The position numbers were made by a program, and so were the translations under genes. 64,000 bases of DNA, from contig NZ_CP094975.1 of NCBI RefSeq assembly GCF_023509015.1, forward strand, positions 2,737,501 to 2,801,500, in the 5' to 3' direction. Under the pieces are notes generated by a model that was not told the origin of the DNA, made no database searches, and was given only the letters and a program-made list of their open reading frames with translations. Source of the stretch: Pseudomonas abieticivorans (GTDB taxonomy: Bacteria; Pseudomonadota; Gammaproteobacteria; Pseudomonadales; Pseudomonadaceae). This document shows, in pieces, positions 38,580 through 48,750 of this stretch; position 1 is the first letter of the stretch, and each line of letters opens with the position of its first letter.

Positions 38580-41500
38580 AAGGGAGTTTCAACCTGTCCG
38601 AATGGGCCATCAAGCACCAGTCGTTTGTCTGGTACCTCATGTTCGTCGCGCTGTTGATGGGGGTGTTCTCCTACCTCAACCTGGGCCGTGAAGAAGACCC
38701 TAAGTTCACCATCAAGACCATGGTGATCCAGACCCGCTGGCCGGGCGCGACCCAGGACGAGACCCTCAAGCAGGTCACCGACCGCATCGAGAAAAAGCTC
38801 GAGGAGCTGGACTCCCTGGATTACGTGAAAAGCTATACCCGCCCAGGCGAATCCACGGTGTTCGTGTACCTGCGCGACACCACCAACGCCAAGGCCATCC
38901 CAGAGATCTGGTACCAGGTTCGCAAGAAGATCGACGACATCCGTGGCAGCTTCCCTCAAGGCCTGCAAGGGCCGGCGTTCAACGACGAGTTCGGTGACGT
39001 GTACGGCTCGATCTATGCGTTTACCGCCGACGGCTTGAGCATGCGCCAGTTGCGCGACTACGTGGAGCAGGTCCGCGCCGAGATTCGCGATGTGCCAAAC
39101 CTGGGCAAGGTCGAGATGATCGGCCAGCAGGACGAAGTGCTGTACCTGAATTTCTCCACGCGCAAACTGGCCGCGCTGGGCATCGACCAGCGCCAGGTGG
39201 TGCAAGCACTGCAGGCACAGAACGCGGTGACCCCCGCAGGGGTGATCGAGGCCGGGCCGGAACGAATCTCGGTGCGTACCTCTGGGCAGTTCACTTCGCA
39301 GAAGGACTTGGCCGCGGTTAACCTCAGGCTCAATGACCGTTTCTATCGCCTGGCCGACGTGGCCGACATCAGCCGTGGCTACGTCGACCCGCCCTCGCCA
39401 ATGTTCCGTTTCAACGGCCAGCCGGCCATTGGGCTGGCCATTGCCATGCGCGATGGTGGCAACATCCAGGCCTTCGGCAAGGACCTGCATGCACGCATGA
39501 ATTCGCTCACCGCCGACCTGCCAGTGGGCGTGGGCGTGCACAACGTGTCCGACCAGGCCGAGGTGGTCGAGGAGGCCGTCGGCGGCTTTACCAGCGCTTT
39601 GTTCGAGGCGGTGATCATCGTGCTGGTGGTCAGCTTCGTCAGCCTGGGCGTGCGCGCCGGGCTGGTGGTGGCGTGCTCGATCCCGCTGGTACTGGCCATG
39701 GTGTTCGTGTTCATGGAGTACAGCGGCATCACCATGCAGCGGATTTCCCTGGGGGCGTTGATCATCGCCCTGGGGCTGTTGGTGGACGACGCGATGATCA
39801 CCGTGGAGATGATGGTCACGCGCCTGGAGCTGGGGGACTCCAAGGAAGAGGCGGCTACCTTTGCCTATCACTCCACGGCGTTCCCGATGCTGACCGGCAC
39901 CCTGGTCACGGTGGCAGGCTTTGTGCCCATCGGTTTGAACGCCAGCTCGGCGGGCGAATACACCTTCACCCTGTTCGCGGTAATCGCCGTGGCCATGCTG
40001 GTGTCGTGGGTGGTGGCGGTGCTGTTCGCGCCGGTGATCGGCGTGCACATCCTCAGCCAGAACATCAAGAAGCATTCCGATGAGCCCGGGCGCATCGGTA
40101 AGGTGTTTAACCATGGCCTGCTGTTTTCCATGCGCCACCGCTGGACCACGATCATCTTCACGGTCGTGATCTTTGCCCTGTCGGTGTTCTGCATGCGCTT
40201 CGTGCAAAACCAGTTTTTCCCTTCCTCCGACCGCCCCGAGATTCTCGTCGACCTGAACCTGCCGCAAAACGCCTCGATTGCCGAAACCCAAAAGGCGGTC
40301 GACCGCCTGGAAGCCACGCTCAAGGGCGACCCGGACATTGTGCGCTGGAGCACCTACATTGGCGAAGGCGCCATTCGTTTCTACCTGCCGCTGGACCAGC
40401 AATTGGAGAACCCCTACTACGCCCAATTGGTGATCGTCAGCAAGGGCCTGGAGGAGCGCGGTGCGTTGATGGAGCGCTTGCGCAAACGCCTGCGACAAGA
40501 TTTCGTCGGTGTCGGCAGCTACGTGCAGGCGCTGGAGATGGGCCCACCGGTGGGGCGGCCGATCCAGTATCGGGTCAGCGGTGAAAACATCGACCAAGTG
40601 CGCAGGCATGCCATTGACCTGGCGACCCTGCTGGACAAGAACCAACACATTGGCGAGATGATTTACGACTGGAACGAGCCAGGCAAGGTGCTGCGCATCG
40701 ACATCGCCCAGGACAAGGCCCGCCAGTTGGGGCTGTCTTCCGAAGACGTGGCCAAGTTGATGAACAGTATCGTCAGCGGCTCGGCGGTGACCCAGGTCAA
40801 CGATGATATTTACCTGGTGAACGTGGTGGGGCGCGCCGAAGATGCCGAGCGCGGCTCGCCAGACACCCTGCAAAACCTGCAGATCGTCACGCCCAGTGGC
40901 ACCTCGATTCCGCTGCTGGCCTTCGCCACCGTGCGCTATGAGCTTGAACAACCGTTGGTGTGGCGCCGCGACCGCAAGCCGACCATCACCCTCAAGGCGG
41001 CGGTGCGCGACGAGATCCAGCCCACCGACCTGGTCAAGCAGCTCAAGCCACAGATCGATAAATTCGCCGCCGGCCTGCCCGCTGGCTACAAGGTCGCCAC
41101 CGGCGGCACCGTGGAAGAAAGCGGCAAGGCGCAGGGGCCGATCGCCAAGGTGGTACCGTTGATGATCTTCCTGATGGCGACGTTCCTGATGATCCAGCTG
41201 CACAGCGTGCAGAAGATGTTCCTGGTAGCGAGCGTGGCGCCCTTGGGCCTGATCGGCGTGGTGCTGGCGCTGGTGCCCACCGGCACGCCGATGGGCTTCG
41301 TGGCGATCCTGGGGATATTGGCGCTGATCGGCATCATCATCCGCAACTCGGTGATTTTGGTGACCCAGATCGACCTCTATGAGAAGGACGGCTACGAGCC
41401 ATGGGACGCCGTGATGCAAGCCACCCAGCACCGCCGCCGGCCAATCCTGCTGACCGCTGCGGCGGCCAGCCTGGGCATGATCCCCATCGCCCGCGAAGTG

Positions 41501-41641
41501 TTCTGGGGCCCGATGGCCTACGCCATGATCGGCGGCATCATCGTGGCAACGGTGCTGACGCTGATGTTCCTGCCGGCGCTTTATGTGGCTTGGTACAAGA
41601 TCAAGGAGCCTAGTGAGGCCGAGCGCAATAAGGCGTTATAG
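38576..41641 (+). CDS. triC: RND efflux pump, TriC-like
   Basis: A 1021-aa proton-driven exporter of the RND superfamily, with 12 predicted helices, two large periplasmic loops and a conserved acidic segment in TM4 (LLVDDAMITVEMM near residue 405), typical of proton relay. It closes the triA-triB-triC operon. In P. aeruginosa TriC needs both adaptors and the outer-membrane channel OpmH, which is encoded elsewhere; no outer-membrane factor is seen here. Substrate likely biocides or surfactants (inference). Confidence 0.9.
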   Translation: MKGSFNLSEWAIKHQSFVWYLMFVALLMGVFSYLNLGREEDPKFTIKTMVIQTRWPGATQDETLKQVTDRIEKKLEELDSLDYVKSYTRPGESTVFVYLRDTTNAKAIPEIWYQVRKKIDDIRGSFPQGLQGPAFNDEFGDVYGSIYAFTADGLSMRQLRDYVEQVRAEIRDVPNLGKVEMIGQQDEVLYLNFSTRKLAALGIDQRQVVQALQAQNAVTPAGVIEAGPERISVRTSGQFTSQKDLAAVNLRLNDRFYRLADVADISRGYVDPPSPMFRFNGQPAIGLAIAMRDGGNIQAFGKDLHARMNSLTADLPVGVGVHNVSDQAEVVEEAVGGFTSALFEAVIIVLVVSFVSLGVRAGLVVACSIPLVLAMVFVFMEYSGITMQRISLGALIIALGLLVDDAMITVEMMVTRLELGDSKEEAATFAYHSTAFPMLTGTLVTVAGFVPIGLNASSAGEYTFTLFAVIAVAMLVSWVVAVLFAPVIGVHILSQNIKKHSDEPGRIGKVFNHGLLFSMRHRWTTIIFTVVIFALSVFCMRFVQNQFFPSSDRPEILVDLNLPQNASIAETQKAVDRLEATLKGDPDIVRWSTYIGEGAIRFYLPLDQQLENPYYAQLVIVSKGLEERGALMERLRKRLRQDFVGVGSYVQALEMGPPVGRPIQYRVSGENIDQVRRHAIDLATLLDKNQHIGEMIYDWNEPGKVLRIDIAQDKARQLGLSSEDVAKLMNSIVSGSAVTQVNDDIYLVNVVGRAEDAERGSPDTLQNLQIVTPSGTSIPLLAFATVRYELEQPLVWRRDRKPTITLKAAVRDEIQPTDLVKQLKPQIDKFAAGLPAGYKVATGGTVEESGKAQGPIAKVVPLMIFLMATFLMIQLHSVQKMFLVASVAPLGLIGVVLALVPTGTPMGFVAILGILALIGIIIRNSVILVTQIDLYEKDGYEPWDAVMQATQHRRRPILLTAAAASLGMIPIAREVFWGPMAYAMIGGIIVATVLTLMFLPALYVAWYKIKEPSEAERNKAL

Positions 41642-41663
41642 CGCGCAGGGTCGGCCATTGACC

Positions 41664-42290
41664 TCAAACCTTGCGCCAAACACTGGCCAGCCAAGGCTGC
41701 TGGTCCCGCGGTAAGCCTGCCGGGCGGTAGTAGTGCTCAAGCTCCACAAAGCCCGCTTGCGTCAATAGTGCCTGCCACGCCGCCAGGTCGTGGTATGACG
41801 CATAGCGTTCGCCATTCCAGCCTTCCTGGTTATCACCCCGTGGGTTGGAGCTGAACAGCACGCCGCCGTCTTTCAGCGTGGCATGCAATTGGCCCAGTAC
41901 GCGGGGCAGTTCCTGGCGGGGGATGTGGAACAGCACGGCGTTGGCGAAGATGCCGTCGAAGCGGCCAGCGGGCAGGTCCAGTTGCAGGAAATTCTGGTGC
42001 AGCACTTCGCAGCTGCTGTCTTGGCGGGCCATGGTGGCGAAGCGCTCGGAGCCATCCAGGCCCACGGCGATGTGGCCCAGGCGGGTGAACGTGCGCAGGT
42101 CGCGACCCGGGCCGCAGCCGAAGTCGAGGACGTGCACCGGCGCTGGCGCCTGAATGTGCCGCAACAACGCCTCGATGTTCTGGCTCACGTCGTGGTCGCG
42201 GGTGCCTTCGCGAAAGTCGTCGGCCACTTGGTTGTAGTGGCCGACGGTGGTGTCGGTGATCTGTTGCAGGTCTTCGGGCTTGAGGGTCAT
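41664..42290 (-). CDS. Class I SAM-dependent methyltransferase
   Basis: A 208-aa soluble methyltransferase with motif I VLDFGCGPGRDL (about residues 53-64), an acidic residue after strand 2 (GLDGSE) and motif IV-type FDGIFANAVLFHIP. Acceptor substrate unknown. It starts 37 nt after the metI stop on the same strand, so it may be the last gene of the organosulfur operon, or independent. Confidence 0.85.
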   Translation of the reverse strand: MTLKPEDLQQITDTTVGHYNQVADDFREGTRDHDVSQNIEALLRHIQAPAPVHVLDFGCGPGRDLRTFTRLGHIAVGLDGSERFATMARQDSSCEVLHQNFLQLDLPAGRFDGIFANAVLFHIPRQELPRVLGQLHATLKDGGVLFSSNPRGDNQEGWNGERYASYHDLAAWQALLTQAGFVELEHYYRPAGLPRDQQPWLASVWRKV

Positions 42291-42327
42291 AGCGGGGGCC
42301 GGGTGTAGATTGATGGCCCATCATACC

Positions 42328-42972
42328 TCAGCGCTTGTTCAGCACCTTGGCCAGCCGATCACCGCCAAACTGGATGAACGCCACCAGCACCACCAGCAAT
42401 ACGATCACGGTGAACATCACCTGGCTGTCGAAGCGTTGGTAGCCGTAGCGGTAGGCGATGTCGCCCAGGCCGCCAGCACCGATTGCGCCGGCCATGGCCG
42501 AGGAATTGATCATGGTCACCAGGGTGATGGTAAAGCCGCCGACGATACTCGGCCGAGCCTCGGGCAGCAGCACGTGCCAGATGATGTGCCAGCGGCGGCA
42601 ACCCATGGCCTGCGCCGCTTCGATCAGGCCATGGTCCACCTCGCGCAGGCTGACTTCGGCAATGCGTGCAAAAAATGGCGTGGCAGCGATGGTCAGTGGC
42701 ACCACGGCGGCCCAGACACCGTAGGTGGTGCCGACGATAAGCCGGGTGAACGGTATCAGCGCCACCATCAAGATCAAAAAGGGAATGGAGCGGAACAGGT
42801 TGACGAAGGCACCCAGCACGCGGTTCAGCGCCGGGGCTTCATAGATCCCGCCCTTGCTGCTGGTGACCAGGATCACCGCCAACGGAATGCCCAGCACCAA
42901 CGCCAGGGCCGACGACACCCCGACCATCAGGAAGGTATCGAGAATGCCTTGCCACAAACGTTCAAGCCACAT
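42328..42972 (-). CDS. metI: MetI-type ABC permease
   Basis: A 214-aa permease with five helices and an EAA loop ([17 protein letters not shown] near residue 120), of the methionine uptake transporter family. It overlaps the end of metN by 11 nt. Its position downstream of oxygenases of the SfnB/NtaA type suggests that the imported compound is a methionine-like or other organosulfur compound. Confidence 0.9.
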   Translation of the reverse strand: MWLERLWQGILDTFLMVGVSSALALVLGIPLAVILVTSSKGGIYEAPALNRVLGAFVNLFRSIPFLILMVALIPFTRLIVGTTYGVWAAVVPLTIAATPFFARIAEVSLREVDHGLIEAAQAMGCRRWHIIWHVLLPEARPSIVGGFTITLVTMINSSAMAGAIGAGGLGDIAYRYGYQRFDSQVMFTVIVLLVVLVAFIQFGGDRLAKVLNKR

Positions 42973-44089
42973 AACCCAGCACCTCCACCTGTTGCGCCCA
43001 GAGCGCAGCGCGCTCGACCAATTGTTCGCGGTTCAGTGGCGACTGCGCGATTGATATCACTAACTGGCCCAAGGCATGGCCCTGAATGCGTTCCACGCCG
43101 CCCTGCAACAGGCTGACGCGCCCGCCCAGGCTGTGGAACAACGCCGACAGGTCCGGCGCCTGGCCGTCGCTGCCGGTCAGGCGCAGGCCCAGTACCAGGG
43201 CGGCATTGGGGCTCACGGGGTAGTCGTGCAAACGCTCTCGTAACTCGGCCGGCAAGCCATGCTGCAAGGGCGCCAGCAAGGTTTTGCTGACCTCATGTTG
43301 CGGGTTGCCGAATACTTGCCACACCGGCCCTTGCTCGACCACCTTGCCGCGCTCCAGCACCACCACGCGGTCGCAGATCTCGCGGATCACGGCCATTTCG
43401 TGGGTGATTAGCACGATGGTCAGGCCCAGGCGCTGGTTGATGTCGCGCAACAGTCCGAGGATCGACGCAGTGGTTTCCGGGTCCAGCGCCGAGGTGGCCT
43501 CGTCGCAAAGCAAGATCGAAGGGTCGTGCACCAGCGCCCGGGCAATGCCCACGCGCTGTTTTTGCCCGCCGGACAACTGCGCCGGGTACACGTGGTGCTT
43601 GTCCTTCAAACCCACCAGCTCCAGCAGTTCGTTGACCTTGCGGTGACGCTCGCCCTGGGGCACGCCGGCTACCTTGAGCGGCAGCTCGACGTTTTGCCAC
43701 ACGGTCTTGGCCGACATCAGGTTGAAGTGCTGGAAGATCATGCCGATGCGTCGGCGCAGGTCCACCAGGCGGTCTTCGTCGAACTCGCCGATGTCCACCT
43801 GATCGATCAACACGCGGCCGCTGCTGGGCTGTTCCAGGCGGTTGATGGTGCGGATCAGCGACGATTTGCCCGCACCACTGCGGCCGATGATGCCGAAGAC
43901 TTCGCCGCGCTGCACGGTCAGGTCGATGCCCTGCAACGCATGCACCGGGCCTTGCTCGCCTGGGTAGGTCTTGCCCAGGTTGATAAAACGCACGTGGGCG
44001 TTAGCCAACTCCGGATGCAGCACGGGCTGGTCAGCCGACGGCCTGGACGGACCTTGGTCGGGTAGGCGCTGAGCGCTTGCGCGACTCAT
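42962..44089 (-). CDS. metN: MetN-type ABC ATPase
   Basis: A 375-aa ATPase: Walker [10 protein letters not shown] (residues ~73-81), signature LSGGQKQR, Walker [13 protein letters not shown], switch His VLITHEM, and a C-terminal NIL (ACT-like) domain (about 300-372) that in MetN senses methionine and inhibits transport. The N-terminus is ~30 residues longer than in E. coli MetN. Starts 2 nt after metQ. Confidence 0.92.
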   Translation of the reverse strand: MSRASAQRLPDQGPSRPSADQPVLHPELANAHVRFINLGKTYPGEQGPVHALQGIDLTVQRGEVFGIIGRSGAGKSSLIRTINRLEQPSSGRVLIDQVDIGEFDEDRLVDLRRRIGMIFQHFNLMSAKTVWQNVELPLKVAGVPQGERHRKVNELLELVGLKDKHHVYPAQLSGGQKQRVGIARALVHDPSILLCDEATSALDPETTASILGLLRDINQRLGLTIVLITHEMAVIREICDRVVVLERGKVVEQGPVWQVFGNPQHEVSKTLLAPLQHGLPAELRERLHDYPVSPNAALVLGLRLTGSDGQAPDLSALFHSLGGRVSLLQGGVERIQGHALGQLVISIAQSPLNREQLVERAALWAQQVEVLGYVA

Positions 44090-44091
44090 GT

Positions 44092-44880
44092 TCAGCCTTC
44101 CCAGCCAGCTTGGTACAGCTTGCCATGAGCTTTATCCAGCGCCGCGCGAACCACGGGCGAGTGCTGGTAGATGTCGACGAACTTGGCCAGGCGTGGGTCG
44201 TCCTTGCTTTTGGGCTGGATCACGAACTGAATCACGTATTCCTTGTGGTCCAGGCCGTCGAACAGCAGGGCAGAGGTGGCGTCGAAGGTCTTGGCCAAGC
44301 GGATGTAGGCCGGGTAGCCCTGCACCAGGTCGGCATCGTCATAGGCCCGTACCAGTTGCACGGCTTCTACCTGGAGGATCTTCAATTTCTTGGGGTTGTC
44401 GATGATGTCGTCTTCGGTGGCCTTGTAGCCCACGCCGTCCTTGAGCTTGATCAAGCCGGCCTTGGCCAGTAGTTGCAGGCCGCGACCACTGTTGATCGGG
44501 TCGTTGGCAATGGCCACGGTGGCGCCCTGGGGCAACTCGGCGAAGCTCTTGTACTTCTTGGAGTAGAGCCCGACGTTGTTGATGATGCCGGGGGCATAGG
44601 GCACCAGGTCAAAACCGGCGGCGGCCTTGGCGTTCTCCAGGAACGGGATGTGCTGGAAGTAGTTCACGTCGATGTCGCCGGCGGCCAGGCTGACGTTAGG
44701 TGCGATCCAGTCGGTGAATTCCACCAGTTCGACTTTCAGGCCTTGTTTACCGGCTTCCTCTACCGCAGCTTCCAGCGGGATGGCGAAGGCAGCGGTGGTG
44801 CCGACCTTGAGCGGTGCGTCGGCGGCGTGGGCGGTGGCGGCGAACAGGCCCAGGGCCAGTAGCAGGGACTTGATTTTCAT
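44092..44880 (-). CDS. metQ: MetQ-family substrate-binding protein of the organosulfur operon
   Basis: A 262-aa periplasmic protein with a signal peptide (cut after AHA, residue 19) and no lipobox. It shows NlpA/MetQ motifs ([36 protein letters not shown]). It differs from the orphan MetQ at 34070 in ligand-loop sequence, for example [15 protein letters not shown] against VHVEPFGGYSKK, so the ligands may differ. Confidence 0.9.
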   Translation of the reverse strand: MKIKSLLLALGLFAATAHAADAPLKVGTTAAFAIPLEAAVEEAGKQGLKVELVEFTDWIAPNVSLAAGDIDVNYFQHIPFLENAKAAAGFDLVPYAPGIINNVGLYSKKYKSFAELPQGATVAIANDPINSGRGLQLLAKAGLIKLKDGVGYKATEDDIIDNPKKLKILQVEAVQLVRAYDDADLVQGYPAYIRLAKTFDATSALLFDGLDHKEYVIQFVIQPKSKDDPRLAKFVDIYQHSPVVRAALDKAHGKLYQAGWEG

Positions 44881-44910
44881 GGGGTGTTTCCAGAAATATT
44901 AAGGGTGGGG

Positions 44911-44936
44911 CTTCGCGGATTAATTCGCGAAGGCGT
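44911..44936. repeat. Short degenerate REP hairpin
   Basis: The dyad cttcgcgga-ttaa-ttcgcgaag lies at the 3' end of the NtaA-type gene, partly inside it, in the NtaA-metQ gap. Confidence 0.6.
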
Positions 44937-46284
44937 GCCTGAATTCATTGGCAATATGCCGGGCCGGTAAGCGTGCATCCGCTTCGAACAGCTTCTGGCG
45001 CAAGGTGCCGGTGTCGTACGCCGTTTTGTAACGCCCGCGCCGCTGCAGCTCCGGCACCACCAGGTCGATGAAGTCGGCGTAGCTTTCCGGGGTCACGGTG
45101 CGGGCCAGGTTGAAGCCGTCCAGGCCGGTTTCGTCGATCCAGGCGATCAACTCGTCGGCGACCTGCTGCGGCGAGCCGATCAGGCAGATGTAGCGCCCGC
45201 CCAAGGCGTGCTGGTCGAGCAGCTTGCGGCGCGTCCAGTCGTTGTTCTTCAGGTGGTTGGTGGCCGACTGGATGGCATTGCTTTTCACGTACTGGATCGG
45301 CTCGTCCAATGCGTATTGCGAGAAGTCGATGGCGGTGGAGGCCGAGAAGTGCGCGACGCCAGCCTCGGCGCTGGCGTACTCCAGGTACTCGGCGTGCTTG
45401 GCCCGTGCTTGTTCCTCTGTCGCGCCAACGATCACCGTCAACCCCATGAACACCTTGATGTCTGAAGGTCGGCGCCCGGCCGCGATGGCACTGGCGCGTA
45501 CCTTGTCGACCTGGCTCTTGGTCGAGGCCTTGGTTTGGCCGCTGATGAACACGCACTCGGCGTGACGCCCGGCAAACGCCAGGCCGCGCTCGGAACTGCC
45601 GGCCTGGAACAGCACTGGGGTGCGCTGGGGGGACGGTTCGCACAGGTGGTAACCCTGCACTTGGTAGAACTCGCCCTGGTGGTCGACCTTGTGCACCTTG
45701 CCCGGCTGCGCATACACGCGCCGCGCCGGGTCGTTGCGCACCGCGTCGTCTTCCCAGCTGCCTTCCCATAACTTGTAGAGCACCTGCAGGTACTCGTCAG
45801 CCTGGTCGTAGCGGCGGTCATGTTCCACTTGCTCGCTCAGGCCCATGGCCTTGGCGGCGCTGTCCAAATAGCCGGTGACGATGTTCCAGCCCACCCGGCC
45901 ACGGCTCAGGTGGTCCAGCGTGGACATGCGCCGGGCGAACAGGTAAGGCGCCTCGTAGGTGAGGTTGGCGGTCAAGCCGAACCCCAGGTTGCGCGTGACG
46001 GCCGCCATGGCCGAAACCAGCAACAGAGGGTCGTTGACCGGCAGTTGGATGGCCTCTTTGAGCGGCACGTCGACCGAGTTTTCGTAAACGTCATACACCC
46101 CGACGATGTCGGCGATGAACAGCCCGTCAAACAGCCCGCGCTCCAACAGTTGGGCCAGTTCAGTCCAATATTCGATGGTTTTGTACTGGTCGGAATTGTC
46201 TCGCGGGTGGGTCCACAGACCGTGGTTGATGTGCCCGATGCAGTTCATGTTGAAGGCATTGAGCAAGATCTTTTTAGTGCTCAT
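44920..46284 (-). CDS. NtaA/SnaA/DszA-family FMN-dependent monooxygenase
   Basis: A 454-aa flavin monooxygenase of the bacterial luciferase superfamily. Family marks include NAFNMNCIGHINHGLW near the N-terminus, GWNIVTGYLDSAAKAMGL (about residues 133-150), LFQAGSSERGLAFAGRHAE and VKVFMGL-type strands. Relatives use FMNH2 from a separate reductase to attack sulfones, aminopolycarboxylates or similar compounds. No reductase gene is in the operon. Its start overlaps the stop of the SfnB-type gene (TGATG). Substrate unknown; sulfur context strong. Confidence 0.88.
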   Translation of the reverse strand: MSTKKILLNAFNMNCIGHINHGLWTHPRDNSDQYKTIEYWTELAQLLERGLFDGLFIADIVGVYDVYENSVDVPLKEAIQLPVNDPLLLVSAMAAVTRNLGFGLTANLTYEAPYLFARRMSTLDHLSRGRVGWNIVTGYLDSAAKAMGLSEQVEHDRRYDQADEYLQVLYKLWEGSWEDDAVRNDPARRVYAQPGKVHKVDHQGEFYQVQGYHLCEPSPQRTPVLFQAGSSERGLAFAGRHAECVFISGQTKASTKSQVDKVRASAIAAGRRPSDIKVFMGLTVIVGATEEQARAKHAEYLEYASAEAGVAHFSASTAIDFSQYALDEPIQYVKSNAIQSATNHLKNNDWTRRKLLDQHALGGRYICLIGSPQQVADELIAWIDETGLDGFNLARTVTPESYADFIDLVVPELQRRGRYKTAYDTGTLRQKLFEADARLPARHIANEFRHAFAN

Positions 46285-47489
46285 CAGATAGTCCCTCGCA
46301 GTGGCGGCTTCTCGTCGTTGAGGTAGTAGTTGCCAATGGCGTGGTACTTCCAGCGCACAGGGTCGTGCAGGGTGTGCACGCGGGCGTTGCGCCAGTGCCG
46401 GTCCAGGCCGTGCTCGGCGAGGGTGGCCTGGCTGCCGGCCAGCTCGAACAGGGTGGAACCGGCGGCGAGGGAGACTTCGGTACTGATGGCGCGGGCTTCG
46501 GCAACGGCGATAGAGGCTGCGGCCACGGTTTCGGCATTTGTCTGGCGCTGAGCCAGATCCAGGTATTGGCCGGCGCGCTCAAGCAGGGCTTCGGCGGCGT
46601 GCAGGCGTATAGCCAAGTGGCCGAAGGTTTTCAGGCTGAGCGGATCGTCGACGGCTTGGTCGATGCCCGAATCAATCCACGGCCGGGTCTTGCTGCGCAC
46701 GAAATGCAGGGCATCTTCATAGGCGGCGCGGGCAATACCGGTGTCGATGGCCGCGTGAAGGATCTGTGCCAGCGGGCCCACCGGGGTAGGGCGTTCGAAT
46801 GCCGACTGGAAGGGCAGCACGTCGTTGGCGTCGACAAATACGTTATCGAACTGCACCGAACCGCTGCCGGTGGTGCGCTGGCCGAAGCCGCTCCAGTCGT
46901 CGATGACCTCCAGGCCCTGGCTGTCGCGCGGGACGAAGGCCAACTGTTGCACGCCCTGCTCATCCACCACCGAAGTGGGGATGCGTTGGGCATACAGGGC
47001 CCCGGTGGCGTAGAACTTGCGACCGTTGATGCGGTAACCGTCACCGTCGCAGGTTAGCGAGGTGGTGCGGTCGTGGGCGGTTTTGGTGCCCAGCTCTGCC
47101 AGGGCATTACCGAAGCGCTGGCCAGCCAGTACCTCGGCGAACAGGCGTTGCTGTTGCGCGGCGCTGCCGTTTACCCGCAGCACCTCTAACGCGTAGAAGT
47201 GGTTCTGCGGGATCTGCCCCAGCGAGGCGTCGGCCTGGCTGATGATGCGGATCACGTTGGCCAGGGTGACGTTGGACACGCCCGCGCCGCCGAAAGCTTT
47301 CGGCACGCTGATGCCCCACAGGCCCGACTGGCTGAACAGCGCGAGTTCCGCGAGGGGCAGGCGCCGTTCGCGGTCGCGCAGCGGGCTCTCGGTGCGCAGT
47401 TGCTGGGCTAGTGTTGTGGCGACTTCAAGGGCCTGGGCGTCGGTACGGATGACGCTGGCCGGGCCCCAGGACTGTGGCAATGAGCTCAT
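46284..47489 (-). CDS. SfnB-family sulfur acquisition oxidoreductase (copy 1)
   Basis: A 401-aa flavoprotein with an acyl-CoA-dehydrogenase fold, close to the DszC/SfnB group that oxygenates organosulfur compounds with reduced flavin rather than dehydrogenating CoA esters. Landmarks are LGQIPQNHFYALEVLR, YRINGRKFYATGALYA, DDWSGFGQRTTGSGSV and the C-terminal HWRNARVHTLHDPVRWKYH. The open frame upstream to 47699 is only an out-of-frame read of the paralogue; the ATG at 47489 has ctggaga before it. It lies 19 nt after copy 2. Confidence 0.87.
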   Translation of the reverse strand: MSSLPQSWGPASVIRTDAQALEVATTLAQQLRTESPLRDRERRLPLAELALFSQSGLWGISVPKAFGGAGVSNVTLANVIRIISQADASLGQIPQNHFYALEVLRVNGSAAQQQRLFAEVLAGQRFGNALAELGTKTAHDRTTSLTCDGDGYRINGRKFYATGALYAQRIPTSVVDEQGVQQLAFVPRDSQGLEVIDDWSGFGQRTTGSGSVQFDNVFVDANDVLPFQSAFERPTPVGPLAQILHAAIDTGIARAAYEDALHFVRSKTRPWIDSGIDQAVDDPLSLKTFGHLAIRLHAAEALLERAGQYLDLAQRQTNAETVAAASIAVAEARAISTEVSLAAGSTLFELAGSQATLAEHGLDRHWRNARVHTLHDPVRWKYHAIGNYYLNDEKPPLRGTI

Positions 47490-47508
47490 GTGTTCTCCAG
47501 AGGTCTGG

Positions 47509-48750
47509 TCAAATCCAGGAATGGCGCGCGGGCAACGTGCCGTTGAGGTGATAGGCGCCCACGGCGTGGTATTTCCAGCGCACCGGGTCGTGCAGGGTGT
47601 GCACGCGGGCGTTGCGCCAGTGCCGGTCGAGGTTGAACTCGGCCAGGGTGGCGCGGCTGCCAGCCAGTTCCAGGAGTTTTTCGCTGGCCTGCAGGGCAAT
47701 CTCGGTGGTCAGCACCTTGGCTTCGGCCACGGCGATGGAGGCGCGGGCGGCAGCGGCGGCGTCGATGGGCGCGGCGTTGACCTGGTCCAGCACTTGGCCG
47801 GCCCTGCGCAACAGCGCCTGGGCGGCATGCAGCTCCAGTTTCAGGCGGCCGACGTCGGCGATCACATAGGGGTCGTCGCTGGCGCGTTCAACCTTGGCGT
47901 CGACCCAGGGGCGCGAGCGTTCGCGGACGAATTCGATGGCGTCATTGATCGCTTCTTCAGCGATGCCGGCATCGATGGCGGCCTGGATCAGCTGTGACAC
48001 GGCACCCTGGATGTTCGGCGTATCGCTCAGGCGCCAGTTATCCACCACCCGCGCGGCATCGACCTGCACATTGTCCAGCAGCACGGTTCCGCTGGCGGTG
48101 GTGCGCTGGCCAAAACCCGACCAGTCATCAACGATACGCAGCCCCGGGCTACCACGACGCACGAACGCCATGACCTGGTTGCCATCCTCGTTCAGCGCCT
48201 TGACCGCTACCCAATGGGCAAACAGGGCGCCGGTGGAGTAGAACTTCTGGCCGCTGATAACAAAACCATCGCCCTGGCGGGTAATGCGTGCCTTGAGCTC
48301 CAGGGTGTTCCTGGTGCCGCGCTCGGGGCCGGCATTGCCGATCCGCCAGCCATCGAGCACCGATTGGAACAGCAGCGCCTGCTGGGCCTGCGTGGCGGCG
48401 CCCTGCAACAGGTGCAGGATGCCGAATTGATTCTGGGGGATCTGCCCCAGCGCCGGGTCGGCGGCCGAGACAATACGGAACACCTCGGCCACCGTCACGA
48501 ACGACACCTGTGGCCCGCCGAATGCGCGTGGCACGCTGATGCTGCCCAGGCCGCTGCGGGTGAATTGTTCGATTTCGGCCCACGGCAGCGTGCGCTGGCG
48601 GTCGCGTTGGGCGGCTTGCAAGCGAGCGGTCGCGGCCAATTCGTAGGCGGCCTGCAAGGCTTGGGCGTCGTTGCTCAGCACCTTGGCGGGCAGTAATGGC
48701 GGGGCGATGTCCAGGTCACTCTGGACGAGGGTTTGCGCAAGGCCCGGCAT
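47509..48750 (-). CDS. SfnB-family sulfur acquisition oxidoreductase (copy 2)
   Basis: A 413-aa paralogue of the next gene with the same landmarks (LGQIPQNQFGILHLL, FVISGQKFYSTGALFA, DDWSGFGQRTTASGTV, HWRNARVHTLHDPVRWKYH). It is the first gene of a minus-strand operon that continues through copy 1, the NtaA-type monooxygenase and MetQNI. The two copies probably act on different substrates or form a mixed complex (inference). Confidence 0.87.
   Translation of the reverse strand: MPGLAQTLVQSDLDIAPPLLPAKVLSNDAQALQAAYELAATARLQAAQRDRQRTLPWAEIEQFTRSGLGSISVPRAFGGPQVSFVTVAEVFRIVSAADPALGQIPQNQFGILHLLQGAATQAQQALLFQSVLDGWRIGNAGPERGTRNTLELKARITRQGDGFVISGQKFYSTGALFAHWVAVKALNEDGNQVMAFVRRGSPGLRIVDDWSGFGQRTTASGTVLLDNVQVDAARVVDNWRLSDTPNIQGAVSQLIQAAIDAGIAEEAINDAIEFVRERSRPWVDAKVERASDDPYVIADVGRLKLELHAAQALLRRAGQVLDQVNAAPIDAAAAARASIAVAEAKVLTTEIALQASEKLLELAGSRATLAEFNLDRHWRNARVHTLHDPVRWKYHAVGAYHLNGTLPARHSWI

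Noticed and set aside
37994..41431. A 1145-residue open frame on the minus strand
   Set aside because: It lies antisense to triB/triC, is rich in His, Gln and Val as expected from reading GC-rich genes backwards, and has no domain. The plus-strand genes are certain.
47490..47699. N-terminal extension of SfnB copy 1
   Set aside because: The extension is an out-of-frame read of the C-terminus of SfnB copy 2; a good ribosome-binding site lies before the ATG at 47489.
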